A DNA stretch of 6,909 nt from a bacterium (GTDB lineage: Bacteria > Patescibacteriota > Microgenomatia > JAADGY01). Positions 1 through 5,752 of the stretch are shown here, one piece after another. A model generated the notes under the pieces. It was given only the letters and a program-made list of their open reading frames with translations, did not search any database and was not told the DNA's origin. The stretch covers positions 1 to 6,909 of the forward strand of contig JAADGY010000015.1 of the NCBI GenBank assembly GCA_013152165.1, read 5' to 3'. The number at the start of each line of letters is the position of its first letter. The stretch's first letter is position 1. The translations under genes and the position numbers were made by a program.

Positions 1-32
1 TACGGCTGCTTGGATAAAAGGGTAGTAATCAT

Positions 33-803
33 TTATATTAATGTTACTTGGTTATAGATGCGATATATGGCCTCAGTGACAGGTAAACCATCACTTATTG
101 TTTCTAATATTACAGGGCCCTGATAACCTGAATCTAAAATTCTAGAATTCAAGTGTAAATTACCCCCGCCGCTTTCTGAAATTATCCCCATTCTTAACAG
201 TTCCCATACTTGACCAGGTGGGACATGTATTTCCCCGGTTTTACATAAAAAAAACTTCCCAGCTCGAAGCTCTACTTGATTAGCCGGGTACCAGGTGGCC
301 CCCATTCGTTGTGGCACTTGTGATCTATCAATGTGTAGGATATCTTGAATATTTATAACTTTTGGTTCGGATGGAAAAACAGCTAGATGAGTTATGGGCA
401 ATCCAGCTGGCTTGATTTCTCCCCCATTAGCTGCAAACAACCTGCCAACAGGCAGATATCCTTTGTCAAATTGCCAAGTTATAGATGGGTTAAGGTTAAG
501 GATGTGAATAAAAAAAGCATTATTGCGATAAACAAGTGATATTTCTAATCCCGCTTGAGCAAGACGTGATTTTACACTGATATTCCAAAGTCTTAAACCT
601 AGCTGTTCTTGATGGATAGCCAAGGTTAAAAAGTTTTGAAATTTTGGGGAAATGCCTAAGTCATTCACGGGTCCAATGTGTGCAGATCCGCCTGGAAAAA
701 TCTCAAGTTTTTTCGGCAATGCAATCTCTAAGTCTTGTTTACTTAAAACGATTGAATCTGTTTTTGCTAATGATTCATGCTGCCAAGTTGGATCTTCATT
801 CAT
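33..803 (-). CDS. dCTP deaminase / dUTPase-fold protein, probably two-domain and divergent
   Basis: This 256-residue protein has several features of the dCTP deaminase/dUTPase fold, whose members remove amino groups or pyrophosphate from deoxypyrimidine triphosphates. Residues 18-36 (IVLSKQDLEIALPKKLEI) resemble the opening strand and helix of Dcd. The C-terminal part, residues 179-236, follows the Dcd order: LRAGKFFLCKTGEIHVPPG, then ILDSGYQGPVILE, like the family's IDPGFxGxITLE. Residues 72-90 (WNISVKSRLAQAGLEISL) look like a second, earlier copy of the RSSLARxGL segment, so the fold may be duplicated, as in bidomain Dcd proteins. In the C-terminal copy the usual GRSSLAR motif is replaced by RMGIISESGGG, so activity is doubtful. 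Typical Dcd is near 190 residues. There is no Shine-Dalgarno before the ATG; a -10-like element lies just upstream. The DNA is more AT-rich than its neighbours. The family call is from motif memory only. Confidence 0.6.
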   Translation of the reverse strand: MNEDPTWQHESLAKTDSIVLSKQDLEIALPKKLEIFPGGSAHIGPVNDLGISPKFQNFLTLAIHQEQLGLRLWNISVKSRLAQAGLEISLVYRNNAFFIHILNLNPSITWQFDKGYLPVGRLFAANGGEIKPAGLPITHLAVFPSEPKVINIQDILHIDRSQVPQRMGATWYPANQVELRAGKFFLCKTGEIHVPPGQVWELLRMGIISESGGGNLHLNSRILDSGYQGPVILETISDGLPVTEAIYRIYNQVTLI

Positions 804-812
804 GTGTGAAAT

Positions 813-821
813 ATTTTACCA
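813..821 (-). promoter_or_regulatory. Extended -10 promoter element for the dCTP deaminase-like gene
   Basis: On the minus strand this reads TGGTAAAAT, matching the extended -10 pattern TGnTAnnnT. It ends 9 nt before the ATG at 803, so transcription would start about 2-3 nt before the start codon. No good -35 hexamer is seen at 16-18 nt spacing; TTGTTG is present at only 14 nt. It lies in the 63-bp gap after secF, so this gene can be transcribed separately from the sec operon. Confidence 0.45.
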
Positions 822-866
822 TGGGAATATTACAACAAGATGGGCTGATTTGCTTAAAAATTGGGT

Positions 867-1766
867 TTATTTACGTTTATTCTTAAAAAGATACAAGACG
901 TACAATAGGGGGGCGGCGGTGAAAGTAGACGAGTAGGTGCCAGAGATAGTGCCAATAAGCAAAGCAACCATAAACCATTTAACAGTGGTGCCGCCTAATA
1001 AAATTAAGGCCAGAAGCATAAAGATTATGGTCAAGGAATTATTAAGAGATCTAACCCAAGTTTCGGTAACGGCTTTGTCGATTAAGGTTTTAAAGGATAA
1101 CTTTGGATACAGGCGCTGGGCCTCGCGGATGCGGTCATAAACCACGATAGTATCATGGACCGAAAATGACAGGATAGTCAGGACGGCGGTGACAAAAAGA
1201 GTGTCAACTTCTACGCCGTAAAAATGGCCAAGCAAAGAAAAGGCGCCCAGCAGAATAAGGCTGTCGTGGATCATAGCTAAGATGGCTGATATGCCAAACA
1301 AACTGTTTTTAAAACGAAAGGTTACATACAATAAAATCAGGGTAGAGGCTAAAATGACGGCGGCGATGGTTTTGCGAAGCAGCTCCTTGCCTAAAACCGG
1401 GCCAACGGTTTCTTCGCGCAGTTCCTCGATCGGGCCAAATTTTGATTCCAGGGCCTTTTTAGCTTGGCTTAACTGCTGGCTGGTTAAAGGCGGAGCTTTA
1501 AGGATATAGCTGTTTCTATCGGTCGAGATAATCGAGGTTACGTTAATAATGTTTTCCAAAGTTTGATAGATGCGGGTTTCGGCCGGTTTTTCTTTTAGGA
1601 ATCGAATCTCCCAGTTGGTGCCGCCGGTAAAATCTACCGATGGCTTAAAGCCGAATAAGGCCATCGAGATTAAGCCGGGGATGATAAACAACAAAGAAAA
1701 GGCAAAGTAGAGGTAGCGGTACTTCATCCAGTCGATGACTTTGTGGTATTTGATTGTTTGCTTCAT
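867..1766 (-). CDS. secF: Protein translocase subunit SecF
   Basis: SecF is an RND-type membrane protein that, with SecD, uses the proton motive force to help SecYEG export proteins. The 299 residues show the family order. TM1 is at about 17-37. The periplasmic-side motif SVDFTGGT is at 43-50 and ETVGPVLGKEL at 119-129, followed by TM2 at about 131-149. Further membrane segments lie at about 157-179 and 186-205. The signature SFSVHDTIVVYDRIRE (200-215) carries the conserved Asp205 and Asp211, and the last helices lie at about 243-258 and 264-293. Length is normal for SecF (about 300). The ATG overlaps the secD stop as ATGA, so translation is probably coupled. A weak GGAAAG lies about 6 nt upstream of the ATG. 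I see no rho-independent terminator in the 63 bp after the gene. Confidence 0.96.
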   Translation of the reverse strand: MKQTIKYHKVIDWMKYRYLYFAFSLLFIIPGLISMALFGFKPSVDFTGGTNWEIRFLKEKPAETRIYQTLENIINVTSIISTDRNSYILKAPPLTSQQLSQAKKALESKFGPIEELREETVGPVLGKELLRKTIAAVILASTLILLYVTFRFKNSLFGISAILAMIHDSLILLGAFSLLGHFYGVEVDTLFVTAVLTILSFSVHDTIVVYDRIREAQRLYPKLSFKTLIDKAVTETWVRSLNNSLTIIFMLLALILLGGTTVKWFMVALLIGTISGTYSSTFTAAPLLYVLYLFKNKRK

Positions 1767-3157
1767 GATTGGCTTTCCGGTAATTTGTTATTTTTAGCTT
1801 CATGCCAGAAAAGGCGCATCAGGGTGCGGGTGACGACGATGCCGGTGAACAGTGAGATTAAAATACCTAAAGCCAAGGTCAAGGCAAAGCCGCGGACCAT
1901 GCCCGAGGCGTTTAGAAACGACCAGTTAAATGGGTTAAATAAAATAAAGGCGGTGGTTAGGGTAGCGACGTTGGCGTCTTTTATCGAGTCCCAGGCCCGG
2001 CCAAAGCCAAGCTCCATAGCTGACCGCCAAGGCTGGCCGGCCCGCAGCTCTTCCTTCATTCTTTCAAAGATCAGGATGTTGGAATCAACCGCCATGCCAA
2101 CCGACAGCATAAAACCGGCCACGCCGGGCAGGGTTAATGTCACCGGCAGGAGTTTGTACAAAGCCAGGGTATATATGCCGTACAAGATAAGCGACAAATT
2201 GGCCAGAAAGCCGGGAAAGCCGTAATAAAGCCACATAAACAACATAACCGAAGCCAACCCAATTAAGCCGGCGATAGCCGAACGCCTGACCGATTCTTGG
2301 CCCAAGGTCGGACCGATTCTTTGCTGTTCGATGACCTTCAAGGAAACCGGCAGGGCGCCGGCGTTTAGCTGAATAACCATTTCCTTGGCTTCGTCCAAGG
2401 TAAATTTGCCGCTGATGACCGCCTGGCCGCTTAAGATCGGTTCGTTGACTTTAGGCACGGTTATGGGTTGATTGTCCAGAAAAATGCCAACTACTTTGCC
2501 GACGTTTCGCTTGGTTATTTCTGCAAACTTTTTGGCGCCGGTGCTGTTGAATTGAAGGGCGACTTGGGGCTGGCCGGTTTGGGGATCAAAGGTAAGGGAG
2601 GCTTTTTTCAAGTCCTTGCCGGTTAAGCCGGTATCTTTGGTAGGAAAAAATAAAGCGGCGGAGGGAGTGGCTTGGGCCGATGCGGTAGCCTCGGTTTCTT
2701 TAAAGGTTAATTGAGCCGTCTTGCCGATTAATTCCAAGGCTTTGTTGACATCGACGACGCCGGGCAGGTCAACGATGATTCGATATTTATCCTTGGTTTT
2801 AGAGGTTTGAACGATGGATTCGCTGATGCCGAACAAGTTGACCCGCTTTTCGATGACGTTTTTGGCGGCTAAAAGAGCCGCTTCCCTGTCTTCGCCGGCT
2901 AATTTATTCATATCAGCTTCTAAAATTATATGCGCCCCACCCTGCAAATCCAGGCCGTATTTAAACTCCAGGTCCCGATAGATTCGCTTTTTGCCGATGG
3001 AAAAATCAATGGTTGGATGGGACAGGTTAAGGCTTATAGTTTGCCGGTTAAACCAAGGAATCTTTAAATTTAAATTTTTAGGCAGAATAATCCAGAGGGA
3101 AAAGATGGTTAGAACCAGGATAAAGATAAAGACCTTGGCGGATCGGTTTTGACTCAT
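1763..3157 (-). CDS. secD: Protein translocase subunit SecD
   Basis: SecD is the partner of SecF in the Sec auxiliary complex, which assists late steps of protein export. The 464-residue protein has TM1 at about 8-25. The hallmark YGLDLQGGAHIILEAD (67-82) opens the P1 domain. The extracytoplasmic region runs to about 285 and includes VPKVNEPILSGQAVISGKFT (234-253) and the ALPVSLKVIEQQRIGPTLG stretch (268-286). A five-helix RND membrane block follows at about 292-445. Its signature GMAVDSNILIFERMKEE (354-370) carries the conserved Asp358 tied to proton movement, and DANVATLTT lies at 394-402. It is shorter than the 615-residue E. coli protein, as in many non-proteobacterial SecD proteins. The ATG overlaps the stop of the AbrB-like gene (ATGA), the stop overlaps secF the same way, and there is no Shine-Dalgarno before the start. 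Confidence 0.97.
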   Translation of the reverse strand: MSQNRSAKVFIFILVLTIFSLWIILPKNLNLKIPWFNRQTISLNLSHPTIDFSIGKKRIYRDLEFKYGLDLQGGAHIILEADMNKLAGEDREAALLAAKNVIEKRVNLFGISESIVQTSKTKDKYRIIVDLPGVVDVNKALELIGKTAQLTFKETEATASAQATPSAALFFPTKDTGLTGKDLKKASLTFDPQTGQPQVALQFNSTGAKKFAEITKRNVGKVVGIFLDNQPITVPKVNEPILSGQAVISGKFTLDEAKEMVIQLNAGALPVSLKVIEQQRIGPTLGQESVRRSAIAGLIGLASVMLFMWLYYGFPGFLANLSLILYGIYTLALYKLLPVTLTLPGVAGFMLSVGMAVDSNILIFERMKEELRAGQPWRSAMELGFGRAWDSIKDANVATLTTAFILFNPFNWSFLNASGMVRGFALTLALGILISLFTGIVVTRTLMRLFWHEAKNNKLPESQS

Positions 3158-3366
3158 TTTGTTTTTTTGGTTTTAAGGAAATCTGTTAAGCTTAATTGTC
3201 TTTTGACTTTAAAACTATATACCAAGTAGGTGTCTTTTTTCAAGTGGACATCAACCAAATCGCCGATCTGGACACCTAAATAACTGACTATTTCATGGGG
3301 AATGCTGACCATCAAACTGTTGCCGCATTTGACAACCTTAACTTGTTTTTTTAAAGAGCGCGTCAT
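3154..3366 (-). CDS. AbrB/MazE-type (SpoVT-AbrB fold) DNA-binding protein
   Basis: This 70-residue protein carries one swapped-hairpin AbrB domain at about residues 8-44. The diagnostic run is VVKCGNSLMVSIPHEI, followed by LGVQIGDLVDVHL. The family binds DNA as a dimer; members are either antitoxins (MazE type) or transition-state regulators (AbrB type). The tail (45-70) is basic and ends in KTKKTK. No toxin gene adjoins it: upstream is a winged-helix gene overlapping by 29 bp and downstream is secD overlapping by 4 bp. A free-standing regulator is therefore as likely as an antitoxin. The start is well supported by AAGGAG 7 nt upstream, making this the clearest ribosome binding site in the window. 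Autoregulation of the operon would be typical for the family but is not shown by the sequence. Confidence 0.87.
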   Translation of the reverse strand: MTRSLKKQVKVVKCGNSLMVSIPHEIVSYLGVQIGDLVDVHLKKDTYLVYSFKVKRQLSLTDFLKTKKTK

Positions 3367-3949
3367 TTGTCATCTCCTTTTGATCACCGATTATCATAAT
3401 TTTAGGTTCGATAAGAAGCTTTATGGTGAAGGGGTCGCGTTTTTGGAATAGAATTCTAAGTTCCTCGGGGGTAAGGATGGTGTAGTTTATTTCGCGCTGG
3501 AAGTGTTTTTCGTGTTTAGAGATCAAGGCGGTTATCTCTGGAAGTATCAGGCGGCCGATAAAGCCAACGTCGACGGCTTGATCGGAATACGGCTCGTGGT
3601 CTAATAGGCGGCGGGAGATAAAGGCGTATTTAACTTGGCCCAGCTGGCGCTGATGGTAAATAATATCTTTGCCCAGGCCGGCGACCTTAGCCACCATGGC
3701 CTGAAGCTGGGGGTAAAAGGGATGCTTGGGATTAAGCCAGTAAAACAAACGATTGCCCCGCTGCTGCTTGATTAAAAGCTTGGCTTTATGAAAACGATCC
3801 AACTCCCGCCTAACAGCGTTTATTTCCTCGTCGATTTGACGAGTGATTTGGCGGACAAAAAACATCTCTTTGGGCTGGGAAAAGAATAAAATCAATAATT
3901 TAATCCTGGCTTTGGAGGTTATAATGTCAGCCAGCAGGTTTTGCCTCAT
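3338..3949 (-). CDS. Winged-helix transcriptional regulator with a degenerate nucleotidyltransferase-like domain
   Basis: Residues 11-75 of this 203-residue protein look like an ArsR/MarR-like winged helix. A first helix (SKARIKLLILFFSQP) is followed by FFVRQITRQI, then the likely recognition helix with INAVRRELDRFHKAKLL and a wing KQQRGNRLFYWLN. Residues 105-190 match the C-terminal part of MNT-type nucleotidyltransferase proteins often fused to such domains. The clearest piece is REINYTILTPEEL (152-164), followed by RDPFTIKLLIEPKIMIIGD. In active members the domain begins with GSxARGE and SDIDLLV; here it reads FISRRLLDHEPYSDQAVDVGF, so the GS motif is gone although two Asp remain. Enzyme activity is unlikely and a ligand-binding or structural role is inferred. 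The ATG follows the DUF3048 stop by one base (TAGTATG), indicating coupled translation. Its 3' end overlaps the AbrB-like gene by 29 bp. Confidence 0.75.
   Translation of the reverse strand: MRQNLLADIITSKARIKLLILFFSQPKEMFFVRQITRQIDEEINAVRRELDRFHKAKLLIKQQRGNRLFYWLNPKHPFYPQLQAMVAKVAGLGKDIIYHQRQLGQVKYAFISRRLLDHEPYSDQAVDVGFIGRLILPEITALISKHEKHFQREINYTILTPEELRILFQKRDPFTIKLLIEPKIMIIGDQKEMTNDALFKKTS
3374..3379 (-). promoter_or_regulatory. Shine-Dalgarno of the AbrB-like gene, inside the upstream gene
   Basis: The minus strand reads AAGGAG, 7 nt before the ATG at 3366. It lies within the last codons of the upstream winged-helix gene, where it encodes part of KEM. The sequence ATGACAAATG just after it holds two ATGs in different frames. 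The first is an internal Met codon of the upstream gene; the second is correctly spaced and is the AbrB start. Confidence 0.7.
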
Positions 3950-3950
3950 A

Positions 3951-5153
3951 CTAATAGTTTACCTGATTACCCAAGGGCAGCATAGAAATCCAGATACGAC
4001 CGGCAACAAATTTAACTTCTTTGCCTTTGGAATCGGTGAAAATAGTTCTTGAGGCCCTGTCTTTTTTACGCCAGTTGGCCTTTATTAGGTTGCCTTTGTA
4101 AAAGATTAAAGCCTTGCCTTTGCCGATGTTGCCGTAAACTAAATGAACATTGTTTGGGTAGCCGTCGTTGGCTTTGGCTTCGCTAGCGAATAAAATAACT
4201 AAGTTATCGGTGGTGACCGGCTGCTTGGTGTTGTAATCAAGGCTTAGCTGGCCGCCGTTGTATCTTTTGTAAACACCGTTTTGATAGACCCATCTTTCAC
4301 TGTAATCGGGGTAGCCTCTCCAATAATCATAACTTATTTCTTTAACGTCGCCTTCAGCAACCTCGTCTTTGGGCTGCCAGGACCAAGGAGTAAAGTCTTC
4401 ATCCCAGGCTACGCCTTCTTTGTTGACGTTGGTCAGCTTCCGCTTGGTTTTTAGGTAGCGCCACAGCTTATAGGTCGAGGTCGTCATGGTGTGTTCAATG
4501 GCGATTTTCTTACCCAATCTGTTTGGGTCGCGATAAAAGGTGGGGAAGCCGACCGAAAATTGATTAAGGTCGTTATAGAACTCCCAGCCCAGCTTTTTGA
4601 TCAGGCCTAAAGCGTCAGCTTTGGCGCCGTTAAGACAGCCTTGTTTGGTGGTCGGGTCGCAATGGGCGCCGCCGACATGGACATAGACCGGGTCGGCGCC
4701 GTATTCGGCGGCCCAGTTGACAAAATAAACCCGGGCTGATCTAACCGGGGCGATTTTAATGTCTTTTTCCTGGGAGCAGTAAAAAACCAAACCAAAGCGG
4801 GTGATGCCGCCTTCGGCAACGGCTTCATAAACAATGTCGGTGCTGTTAAGGCCGGCGGTGGGGCGGGAGTCTTTGTGGTTTTCGACCATAACAAACAGGG
4901 GCCGGCGTTTTTGCCACAGTTGGCGTTCGTCTTTGGTATGAAGAGCTCCGTTTAGGGGGCATCTTTCGGTTCTGGGCTGACCGCTGGGCAGGGGGGTGAC
5001 TGTTTGGTCTGAAGCAGGATTGGCAACGATAACCGGGGCTGGGTTTTGATTCTGGCTGGAAAAGACCAGTTTGCCGCTGATAAAGCCGCCGAGTAAACCG
5101 CCGAAGGCTAAAACCAACGAGATGATAATTTGGGGTTTCTGTAGGCGAATCAT
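3951..5153 (-). CDS. DUF3048 (YerB-like) membrane-anchored extracellular protein
   Basis: The function is unknown; the family includes B. subtilis YerB, a putative lipoprotein. The 400 residues start with a short basic end and one hydrophobic segment (about 9-27). There is no lipobox cysteine, so this is probably an uncleaved membrane anchor rather than a lipoprotein. A Pro/Gln-rich linker (34-60) follows. The N-terminal DUF3048 core spans about 84-225, with FVMVENHKDSRPTAGL (87-102), DIVYEAVAEGGITRF (106-120) and IAPVRSARVYF (134-144). The C-terminal DUF3048 domain spans about 310-395, with IGKGKALIFYKGNLIKANW (343-361) and GRIWISMLP (385-393). Cys165 and Cys173 flank a small loop. It sits 24 nt after the DUF4446 gene and 1 nt before the regulator gene. 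There is no Shine-Dalgarno before the ATG. Confidence 0.88.
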   Translation of the reverse strand: MIRLQKPQIIISLVLAFGGLLGGFISGKLVFSSQNQNPAPVIVANPASDQTVTPLPSGQPRTERCPLNGALHTKDERQLWQKRRPLFVMVENHKDSRPTAGLNSTDIVYEAVAEGGITRFGLVFYCSQEKDIKIAPVRSARVYFVNWAAEYGADPVYVHVGGAHCDPTTKQGCLNGAKADALGLIKKLGWEFYNDLNQFSVGFPTFYRDPNRLGKKIAIEHTMTTSTYKLWRYLKTKRKLTNVNKEGVAWDEDFTPWSWQPKDEVAEGDVKEISYDYWRGYPDYSERWVYQNGVYKRYNGGQLSLDYNTKQPVTTDNLVILFASEAKANDGYPNNVHLVYGNIGKGKALIFYKGNLIKANWRKKDRASRTIFTDSKGKEVKFVAGRIWISMLPLGNQVNY

Positions 5154-5159
5154 AGATTG

Positions 5160-5165
5160 ATTTTA
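5160..5165 (-). promoter_or_regulatory. Possible internal -10 element before the DUF3048 gene
   Basis: The minus strand reads TAAAAT, ending 6 nt before the DUF3048 ATG, in the 24-nt gap after the DUF4446 stop. The hexamer and its distance resemble the other start regions in this window, and there is no Shine-Dalgarno. It lacks the TGn extension and a clear -35, and such AT-rich hexamers arise by chance, so this is weak. Confidence 0.22.
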
Positions 5166-5177
5166 ACCAAAAAGCGG

Positions 5178-5633
5178 TTAGGTGTCTAGTTTAATTAATT
5201 TTAGATGCCGTTTGGCTTTGGCCAGGGCTTCTTGCTCCTCTGGACTTAAATGGATTGGGGATTTGCTTTTGACTATTGGCTTGATGTATAAGCGGCTGCC
5301 GTCTTTGGTGTAAATGCTGGTGATGATAAAACCGTTATGGGTGGGGTTAAGCAGGCATAGGCTAAAGCTTTGATTGGCGCCTAAATCGCCGAAGGCAGAA
5401 AACCTAACCAGGCCCCAGGAAGAAAAAGACAGCTTAAAGTTTTTGTCCAGGTTGTGGGTTTGATTGTTAAGGGTTTGAAAATGGCGAGTTAATGAGTCTA
5501 TTTTATGTTTGGTTTGATCTAAAAGATCAAGCAGCGAAGGTTCGGGGGTTCTGGGCAGAATCTTAATCCGCCATAAAATCCAAGCTAAAAGGGCGGCGTT
5601 AACAATGGTTAGAAGCAGGACAAACCAAATCAT
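5178..5633 (-). CDS. DUF4446 single-pass membrane protein
   Basis: The function is unknown. This 151-residue protein has one N-terminal membrane helix at about 3-22 (IWFVLLLTIVNAALLAWILW), then a polar, probably coiled-coil stretch at about 34-66. The DUF4446 domain follows at about 70-142. Its recognisable pieces are WGLVRFSAFGDLGANQSFSL (73-92), then LLNPTHNGFIITSIY (94-108), SRLYIKPI (113-120) and LSPEEQEALAKA (129-140). The length is normal for the family. It is the first gene of the apparent six-gene minus-strand operon ending in secDF. Its start is set by the ATG 10 nt after an extended -10 element; no Shine-Dalgarno is present. In other bacteria this family is a conserved hypothetical, so only membrane location is inferred here. 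Confidence 0.88.
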   Translation of the reverse strand: MIWFVLLLTIVNAALLAWILWRIKILPRTPEPSLLDLLDQTKHKIDSLTRHFQTLNNQTHNLDKNFKLSFSSWGLVRFSAFGDLGANQSFSLCLLNPTHNGFIITSIYTKDGSRLYIKPIVKSKSPIHLSPEEQEALAKAKRHLKLIKLDT

Positions 5634-5643
5634 ATACTAATTC

Positions 5644-5652
5644 ATTTTAGCA
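5644..5652 (-). promoter_or_regulatory. Extended -10 promoter element for the DUF4446-to-secF operon
   Basis: The minus strand reads TGCTAAAAT, fitting TGnTAnnnT, and ends 10 nt before the ATG at 5633. The predicted transcription start is about 3 nt before the ATG. I see no convincing -35. The same TAAAAT hexamer with a TGn extension precedes the gene at 33-803. This would be the main promoter for the six-gene operon. Confidence 0.5.
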
Positions 5653-5676
5653 AAGACAGGGATTTAGGGGAGTTTA

Positions 5677-5696
5677 ATGACGATCCGGGATCGTCA
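5677..5696. repeat. Palindromic intergenic repeat (copy 1), between divergent promoters
   Basis: A perfect inverted repeat with 9-bp arms (TGACGATCC / GGATCGTCA) and a single central G lies at 5678-5696. An exact 18-bp match, ATGACGATCCGGGATCGT, runs 5677-5694 and recurs at 6886-6903. Here it sits 44 nt upstream of the DUF4446 ATG and 56 nt upstream of the truB ATG, near the -45 to -75 zone of both predicted promoters. It could be a dispersed REP-like element or a regulator site; no T-run follows, so it is not a typical terminator. Confidence 0.8.
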
Positions 5697-5740
5697 GAGT
5701 CAAAACCTTGAGTTTTGAAGATGGGGTTTGTGTTTTCATT

Positions 5741-5746
5741 TATGAT
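5741..5746 (+). promoter_or_regulatory. -10 promoter element for truB
   Basis: TATGAT (one mismatch from TATAAT) ends 6 nt before the truB ATG, so transcription would start at or next to the A of the start codon. No Shine-Dalgarno lies between. TTGAAG at 5715-5720 could be a -35 but the 20-nt spacing is too long, and there is no TGn extension. A leaderless truB mRNA is the simplest reading. Confidence 0.45.
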
Positions 5747-5752
5747 TAAGAT

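Noticed and set aside
644..936. Two overlapping plus-strand frames opposite the start of the dCTP deaminase-like gene and the end of secF
   Set aside because: They run antisense to two better supported genes, have no Shine-Dalgarno or conserved motif, and span the minus-strand promoter region.
1743..2225. A 160-codon open frame on the plus strand antisense to secD
   Set aside because: It lies opposite strongly conserved SecD coding sequence, has a low-complexity Lys/Arg/Ser/Pro-rich translation and no recognisable motif; it is a shadow frame.
3154..3949. A toxin-antitoxin pair made of the AbrB/MazE-like protein and the MNT-like gene
   Set aside because: MNT systems pair with a HEPN toxin and MazE with MazF; neither is present. 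The MNT-like domain has lost its GS motif and is fused to a DNA-binding domain, so a pair of regulators fits better.
4607..4894. A 95-codon minus-strand frame inside the DUF3048 gene
   Set aside because: It is out of frame within a conserved domain and its Pro/Thr/Ala-rich translation looks like an artefact of G+C-rich codons.
5166..5180. A small hairpin (AACC...GGTT) between the DUF4446 and DUF3048 genes as an attenuator
   Set aside because: The stem is only about 4 bp and easily arises by chance; it was not worth listing as a feature.
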